A model generated the notes under the pieces. The model did no database searches. It had not been told where the DNA came from and worked only from the letters and a program-made list of their open reading frames with translations. DNA of 5,115 bases from JAZKIX01 sp040384645 (lineage in GTDB: Bacteria; Pseudomonadota; Gammaproteobacteria; Burkholderiales; Burkholderiaceae_D). The position numbers were made by a program, and so were the translations under genes. The stretch lies in assembly GCA_040384645.1 (NCBI GenBank), contig JAZKIX010000002.1, positions 1 to 5,115 on the forward strand, in the 5' to 3' direction. Within the stretch, counting starts at the first letter, position 1. Each line of letters begins with the position of its first letter. This document shows positions 1-4,012 of the stretch, piece after piece.

Positions 1-181
1 CGCGGGCGACCGCCGGCCAGTAGCTCTCCATCATCTCGTAGGTGACGCGGCCCCAGAGCATCGCCCCGCCCTCGTCCATGAGGCGGGTGAAGAAAGCGTG
101 TGTCTCGTCGTCGGCGATTCCTTCCTGATGGTCGACGCATCCGTCAAGGGTGACATTGATGCTGAAGGTCAAGAGTCCCAT
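1..181 (-). CDS. RibD C-terminal / dihydrofolate reductase family protein, partial (N-terminal 60 codons)
   Basis: The leftward frame starts at an ATG (179-181) and stays open to the window edge. It reads MGLLTFSINVTLDGCVDHQE and continues to a GRVTYEMMESYWPAVAR segment near residues 44-60. An opening beta strand with a 'S-x-x-x-LDG' turn, followed by a 'G-R-x-T-Y-E' helix start and a Trp-Pro, is characteristic of the RibD C-terminal/DHFR-like fold (YyaP/YwjB-type proteins). Family members usually have about 180-220 residues, so roughly one third is present. They are thought to be NADPH-dependent reductases, but most have no known substrate, and none can be named here. A good Shine-Dalgarno GAGGA (186-190) lies five bases before the ATG and supports this start. 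The gene points the same way as exbD but is 402 bases downstream, so it is probably a separate transcription unit. Family assignment is fairly sure; function is not. Confidence 0.85.
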   Translation of the reverse strand, partial: MGLLTFSINVTLDGCVDHQEGIADDETHAFFTRLMDEGGAMLWGRVTYEMMESYWPAVAR

Positions 182-399
182 GGTGTCCTCGATTCAAGTG
201 ACGCGATGAGCCGGCCGATGCCCCAAGGGCACAAGCCCAATTGGCACGGTGTTTGCCCTGTGCCGCCTAACGTGACTGCTCAGCGGCGCCCATAAACGTC
301 CGCGTCTCATACGGCCGGTCTGATAAACCCAGCAACGGCAGGGTCTATTCCAATCCTACTGTGCATTGATACAAATTTAACAAAAGACACAAACCTTGC

Positions 400-421
400 A
401 GCCCGTTGGTTGTGGGCTTTT
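400..421 (+). terminator. Weak terminator-like hairpin, rightward orientation
   Basis: AGCCC (400-404) can pair with GGGCT (414-418) across a 9-base spacer, and the stem runs into TTTT (418-421). The stem is only 5 bp and the T run is short, so it would be a weak intrinsic terminator. It reads rightward, but no rightward gene is visible before it. It may be a chance structure. Confidence 0.25.
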
Positions 422-480
422 GGCCGAAAGCGGTCAGTCAGCGATGCTGCACTCTACGCGAGCATGGACAATGCGACCAG

Positions 481-520
481 TCGGCCGGAGGCGGCGAGCG
501 AGCCCCTGGCCGATTTTATT
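481..520 (+). terminator. Candidate Rho-independent terminator, rightward orientation
   Basis: TCGGCCGGAGGC (481-492) pairs with GCCCCTGGCCGA (502-513). This gives a 12-bp GC-rich stem with one mismatch and one G-T wobble, a 9-base loop, and TTTTATT (514-520) directly after it. That is intrinsic-terminator form for transcription going right, toward the antisense side of exbD. In the leftward direction, in which exbD is transcribed, the hairpin has no T run behind it, so it is a poor terminator for the operon, although the stem could still protect the 3' end of its mRNA. No rightward gene precedes it. Confidence 0.4.
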
Positions 521-563
521 GTGTCGAATCATTTTTGTATGTCGACGTGTGTTGCTTGGCTCT

Positions 564-583
564 AGCGTCTTTGCAAAGTCGCT
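564..583. repeat. Near-perfect 20-bp palindrome adjoining the exbD stop codon
   Basis: The sequence reads AGCG-T-CTTTGCAAAG-T-CGCT: outer arms AGCG/CGCT and an inner perfect palindrome CTTTGCAAAG, so 18 of 20 positions are symmetric. It begins directly after the exbD stop codon. In RNA it could fold into a hairpin with a T-G-C-A loop and one internal mismatch, capping the operon mRNA, but it lacks a following U run in the leftward direction. It could equally be a site for a dimeric DNA-binding protein. Confidence 0.45.
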
Positions 584-1000
584 TTATTTCTCTACCGCTT
601 CGGTAATGAAACCGATTTTGCTCAGGCCGCCCGTTTGCGCTGCCGCCATCACTTGCGCGATTTTTTCATATTGCGTGGTGCGCTCCGCCCGCAAATGCAA
701 TTCCGGCTGCGGATTTTTCTTGGCGCTGTCAGCGATACGGCTGGTCAATTGGACGGCATCGATCAGTTCGGTATTCCAATAAATTTTTCCGGCGGCATCG
801 ATTGCCAGATTAATGTTTTCCGGCTTGGTTTGATTGGGCTGGTTGGTGGCGCGCGGCAAGTCGATCTTGATATTGTGATTGATGACCGGGATCGTCATGA
901 TGAAAATAATCAGCAATACCAGCATCACATCGACCAGCGGTGTGGTGTTGATTTCGGGATTGAAATCGTCGTCCGAATCGGACAGGGAACCCATCGCCAT
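584..1000 (-). CDS. exbD: ExbD, biopolymer transport protein of the TonB energy-transduction complex
   Basis: This 138-residue protein is the usual ExbD length. It has a short acidic cytoplasmic N-terminus (residues 1-19, with DSDDD), one transmembrane helix (about 22-41), and a periplasmic domain (about 45-138). The hallmark PLVDVMLVLLIIF (21-33) is present. Asp24 matches the membrane Asp (D25 in E. coli ExbD) needed for proton-driven work. With ExbB it forms the inner-membrane motor that energises TonB. The start ATG (998-1000) overlaps the exbB stop by one base (TAATG), and AGGAA (1008-1012) sits seven bases upstream, so translation is probably coupled to exbB. A second ATG two codons in is possible but less well placed. 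It is the last gene of the leftward hemP-tonB-exbB-exbD operon. TolR is a paralogue, but the tonB/exbB context favours ExbD. Confidence 0.95.
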   Translation of the reverse strand: MAMGSLSDSDDDFNPEINTTPLVDVMLVLLIIFIMTIPVINHNIKIDLPRATNQPNQTKPENINLAIDAAGKIYWNTELIDAVQLTSRIADSAKKNPQPELHLRAERTTQYEKIAQVMAAAQTGGLSKIGFITEAVEK

Positions 1001-1737
1001 TATGCTTTTCCTACCGCAGTCAGTTTCGCGACGCCCGGTTCCGCGCTGGCTTCTTGCGGCGCGCTGCCGGAGCGGGCCCCGGTCACAAACAAGGCGTGCA
1101 AGTCGAAACCAAATTTATTCAATTGCGCAATCGTCGCCTTATTGCCGCGCACCAGGGCGTTGTAGCCGAAGGTGGCCGGGATCGCTACTGCCAGACCGAG
1201 CGCGGTCATGATCAACGCCTCGCCCACCGGGCCGGCAACTTTGTCGATACTGGCTTGACCCGATGTGCCGATCGCGACCAGCGCATGATAAATGCCCCAC
1301 ACGGTACCGAACAGACCCACGAACGGTGCGGTCGATCCGACCGAGGCCAGTACTGCCATGCCGGCTTGCAATTTGCCCGATGCTTCGTCGATTGCCTGGC
1401 GCAGCGACAGCATGATCCAGTCGCTAACCGACAATTGATCATGCAAATGGCCTTGATGCGCGGTGTGATGGCGCATCGCCTCGACCCCGGCGCTGGCGAT
1501 GTCAGAAAACGGGTTATTGCTACCCAGTGTTGCCACGCCTTCGCTCAAGGACGTGGTATCCCAGAATTCATGCCCGGCGGCGCGGCCGAAACGGCTGTAA
1601 CGCCACACTTGCATGGTCTTGGCCAGAATCACGTACCACGACGCGATCGACATCGCGACCAGCAGGATCACCACGCTTTTGGTGACGATATCGCCTTCAC
1701 TCCATAGGCTGTCGAGTCCGTAGGGATTTGCTTGCAT
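1000..1737 (-). CDS. exbB: ExbB, proton-channel subunit of the TonB-ExbB-ExbD complex
   Basis: This 245-residue protein belongs to the MotA/TolQ/ExbB proton-channel family. Three membrane helices are visible, at about residues 18-38, 127-149 and 170-191, with a large cytoplasmic loop between the first and second. Family motifs include STAPFVGLFGTVWGI (135-149) and GPVGEALIMTALGLAVAIPA (169-188). Glu173 matches E. coli ExbB Glu176, implicated in proton movement. The N-terminus is short (about 17 residues before helix 1) and there is no signal peptide, as is common for the shorter ExbB form. A strong AAGGAG (1746-1751) lies eight bases before the ATG and overlaps the tonB stop codon, leaving a 12-base gap to tonB. 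ExbB assembles as an oligomer around ExbD in the inner membrane. TolQ is the paralogue to exclude; the neighbouring genes make ExbB the better name. Confidence 0.95.
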   Translation of the reverse strand: MQANPYGLDSLWSEGDIVTKSVVILLVAMSIASWYVILAKTMQVWRYSRFGRAAGHEFWDTTSLSEGVATLGSNNPFSDIASAGVEAMRHHTAHQGHLHDQLSVSDWIMLSLRQAIDEASGKLQAGMAVLASVGSTAPFVGLFGTVWGIYHALVAIGTSGQASIDKVAGPVGEALIMTALGLAVAIPATFGYNALVRGNKATIAQLNKFGFDLHALFVTGARSGSAPQEASAEPGVAKLTAVGKA

Positions 1738-1749
1738 AGTGGGTTCTCC

Positions 1750-2487
1750 TTAATTGTCCAGCTGAAAATTGATTGGTAAGAGCGTAAATGCGGCGATGGC
1801 TTTGCCGTTTTCTAAATAGGGCTTGAAAACGCTACGCAGCACCGCTTGCCGGCCGGCTTCATCCAGTCGGGCCGAGCCGGAAGACTTATGTATCTCAACC
1901 CGCTCAGCGCGGCCTTTGTCATTGATCAAGACCCGCAAAATCACTTTACCCTCTTCACGCATGCGCTTGGACATCGCCGGGAATTCCGGTTGCGGCTGCT
2001 GGATATATTCGATGCCGGAGCTAACAGTTGGCGGGGTCGCTGGAACCGCTGGCGCAGCCGGTGCCGCTGCTACCGGTGCGACAGCCGCGGCTGCAATAGC
2101 TGGCGTTGCGGGCGCGGCGACGGTAGCCGGCGGCGGCGTACTAATCGCTTGTTCGGATGGCGCAAGTATAGGCGTCGGGGCCGGTGCAGTAGCTGGCGCA
2201 GGTACTGGTGCGGCCACAGGTGGGGCGCTGACCGGTTTGACCGCAGGCTTTACCAGCGGCACGGTTTTTGGTAACACAGCTGGCACTGGGACGACGGCGC
2301 GGGCTGGCGGTTCTGGGGTGATAAGTGAAACAAAAACTTCTTTTTCGCTCAACAGTACCTTGGTTTTTTGTAATAAACCACTTTGAAAGACCACTAAAAA
2401 TCCGAGGTGCAAGCCGATGATGGCACCCAGCATCCCGGTGCGCCGTACCGCTTGCAACAAGCGCGACGGGGAAAATAAAGCAAGCAT
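1750..2487 (-). CDS. tonB: TonB, periplasm-spanning energy transducer
   Basis: This 245-residue protein has classic TonB architecture. There is a short basic N-terminus, then one signal-anchor helix (about 17-36, with His27 as a plausible counterpart of the essential E. coli TonB His20). A long Pro/Ala/Val-rich periplasmic linker follows (about 58-155), and the C-terminal TonB domain covers about 158-243. That domain contains PQPEFPAMSKRMREEGKVIL (165-184), VLINDKGRAERVEI (186-199) and a final beta strand LLPINFQLD, as in the Pfam TonB_C fold that grips receptor TonB boxes. The linker is built of Ala-Pro and Val-Pro rather than the Glu-Pro/Lys-Pro blocks of E. coli TonB. The start lies four bases after the hemP stop, with no clear Shine-Dalgarno, suggesting coupled translation. 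exbB follows 12 bases later. It passes proton-motive energy from ExbBD to outer-membrane receptors. Confidence 0.93.
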   Translation of the reverse strand: MLALFSPSRLLQAVRRTGMLGAIIGLHLGFLVVFQSGLLQKTKVLLSEKEVFVSLITPEPPARAVVPVPAVLPKTVPLVKPAVKPVSAPPVAAPVPAPATAPAPTPILAPSEQAISTPPPATVAAPATPAIAAAAVAPVAAAPAAPAVPATPPTVSSGIEYIQQPQPEFPAMSKRMREEGKVILRVLINDKGRAERVEIHKSSGSARLDEAGRQAVLRSVFKPYLENGKAIAAFTLLPINFQLDN

Positions 2488-2491
2488 GTCG

Positions 2492-2698
2492 TTACGCCGT
2501 CAAGATCAGTTTATTGAGCTGCGTTAAACGCAGGCTATACAGGCGACCGGCATGCGCAATCTCAACGACCCGCCCGTTCTGGAATAGATCGCGGCTATCG
2601 ATGCGTGTTACTGGCGACAAAGCAGGCACTGAGCTTAATGCCCGATCTGCTTGAGCAGTCGCGATAACAGGCGTCGGATGTGGAAGGGAGGTAGGCAT
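2492..2698 (-). CDS. hemP: HemP/HmuP family small protein, hemin-uptake associated
   Basis: This 68-residue protein has an unremarkable N-terminal half (about residues 1-30) and the conserved HemP core. The core includes RIDSRDLFQ (32-40), then VVEIAHAGRLYSLRLTQLNK (44-63), ending LILTA. This matches the small HemP/HmuP family found next to heme-uptake genes in proteobacteria. In Bradyrhizobium and Burkholderia, HmuP is reported to be needed for expression of heme-uptake genes; that role is family knowledge, not shown here. It is the first gene of the leftward operon, four bases before tonB. The upstream bases (GATCGCTGCACA before the ATG) contain no clear Shine-Dalgarno, so translation may be weak or conditional. 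No other in-frame ATG exists. A predicted promoter and Fur box lie 18-68 bases upstream, so expression should rise when iron is scarce. Confidence 0.92.
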   Translation of the reverse strand: MPTSLPHPTPVIATAQADRALSSVPALSPVTRIDSRDLFQNGRVVEIAHAGRLYSLRLTQLNKLILTA

Positions 2699-2715
2699 TG
2701 TGCAGCGATCTTATT

Positions 2716-2734
2716 AATGATAACAATTCTCATT
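2716..2734 (-). promoter_or_regulatory. Fur box (iron-responsive operator) for the hemP-tonB-exbB-exbD operon
   Basis: On the plus strand it reads AATGATAACAATTCTCATT. The core 15-mer (2718-2732) matches the 7-1-7 Fur inverted repeat TGATAAT-n-ATTATCA at 12 of 14 defined positions, and the flanking AA/TT keeps the symmetry. It lies immediately downstream of the predicted -10 element and covers the expected transcription start (near 2731), the usual position for a Fur-Fe(II) repressor. The content of the operon (TonB system plus HemP) agrees with Fur control. Confidence 0.85.
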
Positions 2735-2737
2735 TAG

Positions 2738-2766
2738 ATTATTGCGCAGAGTGAGGCAATTGGCAA
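2738..2766 (-). promoter_or_regulatory. Predicted sigma-70 promoter of the hemP operon
   Basis: Read leftward, the -35 is TTGCCA (2761-2766; 5/6 match to TTGACA), the spacer is 17 bases, and the -10 is AATAAT (2738-2743; 5/6 match to TATAAT). The start of transcription would fall near 2731, giving a leader of about 33 bases before the hemP ATG. The Fur box covers that start. A 7-bp inverted repeat also overlaps the -35. Confidence 0.7.
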
Positions 2767-2789
2767 GCGTTTTGTTTGGCGCCGCTTGC
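2763..2789. repeat. Perfect inverted repeat overlapping the hemP -35 element
   Basis: GCAAGCG (2763-2769) and CGCTTGC (2783-2789) are perfect 7-bp arms with a 13-base spacer. The arm centres are 20 bases apart, about two helical turns, which suits a dimeric regulator. The left arm overlaps the predicted -35 of the hemP promoter. It is probably outside the leftward transcript, so a DNA site is more likely than an RNA hairpin. The binding factor is unknown. Confidence 0.45.
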
Positions 2790-3078
2790 AGCCGTGGCTT
2801 CAATTACGACGCATTTGCGATATTTATCCATCGGTGGGAGCCTACGGATAAGGTCGGGAGTCGGCTTGGGGAAGACATTTAGACAAAAATATACTACGGG
2901 CTGTATTAAAAATAGCCCAATAAAAACCTACGGGTGAAGGCATAAAATAGATGATACTCCCCTACTTCTAACTGTTCATTAGATGCAGATGATATGAACA
3001 ATTCAAAAAAAAACCGTTGTCAAGTGCCGCTGCAATCCTATTTGCAACTGAAGTACGCCAGGTCCACATCCAAAGTTT
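2790..3078. other. AT-rich core of the divergent intergenic region, no gene seen
   Basis: Between the leftward hemP and rightward deoR-type promoters lie nearly 300 bases with no credible coding sequence. Visible structure includes a hairpin with arms TTATCC (2824-2829) and GGATAA (2846-2851), and another with arms GGGCT (2898-2902) and AGCCC (2914-2918), whose loop is AT-rich. A related CCTACGG(A/G)T(A/G)A motif occurs at 2841 and 2927, with CTACGGG also at 2894-2900. None of these matches a riboswitch or RNA family I recognise. Confidence 0.5.
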
Positions 3079-3107
3079 TTGACTTGTATTGCACGTTTAT
3101 GTATTAT
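3079..3107 (+). promoter_or_regulatory. Predicted sigma-70 promoter of the DeoR-type regulator and MFS genes
   Basis: The -35 is TTGACT (3079-3084; 5/6), the spacer is 17 bases, and the -10 is TATTAT (3102-3107; 5/6). Transcription would begin near 3114, about 32 bases before the ATG at 3146. An alternative TTG start at 3089 lies inside the promoter spacer, upstream of this transcription start, so this promoter also decides the choice of start codon. Confidence 0.7.
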
Positions 3108-3114
3108 TTATCGC

Positions 3115-3139
3115 ATTCATACGTATTCATGTACATTCC
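3115..3139. promoter_or_regulatory. Candidate operator: tandem 8-bp palindromes with 10-bp ATTC repeats
   Basis: Two perfect palindromes, ATACGTAT (3119-3126) and ATGTACAT (3129-3136), have centres exactly 10 bp apart. The block also carries ATTC at 3115, 3125 and 3135, again with 10-bp spacing. It sits just after the predicted transcription start of the DeoR-type gene, a suitable place for repression. Autoregulation is common for DeoR-family regulators, so self-binding is a reasonable inference. Chance remains possible in AT-rich DNA. Confidence 0.45.
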
Positions 3140-3145
3140 GGAAAA

Positions 3146-3955
3146 ATGGCCAGCGACAACCTCCTCCTGCAAGAACGCCATGCCCTGATCCTGCAACGTT
3201 TAGTCAGTGATGGCCGTGTCTTGGCGCCTAATCTGGCGCAACAATTAAATGTCTCGGAAGACACCATCCGGCGCGATTTACGCGATCTGGCGGCGGCGGG
3301 TCTATGCCAAAAAGTCTATGGCGGCGCCCTGCGCCTGCCCTCGGCGCCAGATACTGGCACGCTTGCGCAGCGCACTACCCAACAAGCCGGCGACAAATCG
3401 CGGCTGGCGCAAACGGCGGCGACGCTGGTCGAGGCTGGCAATATCCTGTTCATCGATGCCGGGTCCACCAATCTCGCCATCGCCGCCGCACTACCACCAG
3501 TGCCGCTGACCGTCATCACCAATGCGCCAGCCATCGCAATGGCCCTGACGCAACGGCTGCAGATCGAGCTGATCATGATTGGCGGCCGCATCGATCCGCA
3601 TGTCGGCGCCACGCTCGGCGGCGCTGCTCTACGCGATATCGACCTGATCCGGCCCGACCTGTTCTTTTTGGGTGCCTGCGGCGTCGATGCCCAGGCTGGC
3701 GTGAGCGCCATCCATTTTGAAGAAGCCGAATTCAAACGGCGCGTTGCCGCCATCAGTAAAGCCGTTGCCATTGCCGCGACCGATGACAAACTCGGCACTG
3801 CAGCACCCTATCTGGTGCTGCCTACCGGACAACTGACTTATCTCGTGATTGAGAGCAGTGCTGAGGTAGCGCAAATTACCCCTTTTTCCGCCATAGGCGT
3901 GCAAGTATTACGCGCTGAAACATTGCAAGCCAAGAATCGCCATGCCAAGAGTTAA
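3146..3955 (+). CDS. DeoR/GlpR-family transcriptional regulator
   Basis: This 269-residue protein is typical in length for the DeoR family. The N-terminal winged helix-turn-helix covers about residues 10-65, with RHALILQRLVSDGRV and the recognition-helix signature NVSEDTIRRDLRDLAAAGL (35-53), followed by the wing KVYGGAL. The C-terminal DeoR sensor domain (about 80-240) contains DAGSTN (104-109, phosphosugar-type loop), ITNAPAIA (124-131), IGGRIDPHVGATLGG (145-159), FEEAEFKRR (191-199) and the late D-x-K (213-215). These proteins usually sense a sugar phosphate and repress a neighbouring catabolic or transport operon. I chose the ATG at 3146 because similarity begins just after it and an upstream TTG at 3089 lies within the promoter. 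The ribosome site is weak (GGA at 3140-3142). The MFS gene follows 57 bases later. The effector cannot be told from sequence. Confidence 0.92.
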   Translation: MASDNLLLQERHALILQRLVSDGRVLAPNLAQQLNVSEDTIRRDLRDLAAAGLCQKVYGGALRLPSAPDTGTLAQRTTQQAGDKSRLAQTAATLVEAGNILFIDAGSTNLAIAAALPPVPLTVITNAPAIAMALTQRLQIELIMIGGRIDPHVGATLGGAALRDIDLIRPDLFFLGACGVDAQAGVSAIHFEEAEFKRRVAAISKAVAIAATDDKLGTAAPYLVLPTGQLTYLVIESSAEVAQITPFSAIGVQVLRAETLQAKNRHAKS

Positions 3956-3966
3956 TGCCTCTGCAA

Positions 3967-3987
3967 CCCCACCCACCACCCCCACCC
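3967..3987 (-). other. G-quadruplex-capable tract between the regulator and transporter genes
   Basis: The minus strand reads GGG-T-GGGGG-TGGT-GGG-T-GGGG. These four runs of three or more G with loops of 1, 4 and 1 bases meet the usual intramolecular quadruplex pattern. The G-rich strand is the template for the rightward transcript; the mRNA itself carries a C-rich tract. It could affect polymerase passage or act as a Rho-loading (C-rich) region between the two genes. The effect is inferred; only the motif is seen. Confidence 0.6.
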
Positions 3988-4012
3988 TCTATTTCTTCCT
4001 GAAAGAATCCCT

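Larger units (their letters stand above)
182..583. other. Intergenic region between exbD and the DHFR-fold gene, no convincing gene
   Basis: No believable coding region lies in these 402 bases; the open frames here have no recognisable protein features. The stretch contains several inverted repeats. GGCAC/GTGCC lies around 243-264. AGCCC/GGGCT at 400-418 runs into TTTT. A 12-bp imperfect stem lies at 481-513, followed by TTTTATT. GTCGA/TCGAC lies at 523-546, and a near-palindrome at 564-583 touches the exbD stop codon. The right part presumably holds the 3' end of the hemP operon transcript, and the left part the promoter and leader of the DHFR-fold gene. I could not identify a convincing promoter for that gene. 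Confidence 0.6.

Noticed and set aside
1..181. Horizontal transfer of the DHFR-fold gene
   Set aside because: Third-position GC is about 85% over its 60 codons, against about 77% over the first 60 codons of exbD by hand count. The difference is too small and the sample too short to support transfer.
309..366. tRNA-like 3' end (TTCCAATCCTAC preceded by CTGATAAACCCAG)
   Set aside because: No matching 5' acceptor arm or D-arm could be found, the T-loop lacks the normal TTCRA pattern, and no CCA-like end follows. It is at most a chance resemblance.
1054..1707. Plus-strand open frame of 217 codons opposite exbB
   Set aside because: It lies entirely antisense to a well-supported exbB, and its protein (many Arg, His and Gln) matches no family I recognise.
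1823..2386. Long plus-strand open frame rich in Gly, Ala and Thr opposite tonB
   Set aside because: It is the antisense shadow of the GC-rich Pro/Ala linker of tonB; its low-complexity composition simply mirrors those codons.
2994..3188. Small plus-strand open frame of 64 codons starting MNNSKKNRCQ
   Set aside because: It spans the predicted promoter and operator block, ends inside the DeoR-type gene in another frame, has no recognisable domain, and no good ribosome site was seen before it.
3316..3798. Minus-strand open frame of 160 codons opposite the DeoR-type gene
   Set aside because: It is the antisense shadow of a clearly conserved regulator and has no family features of its own.
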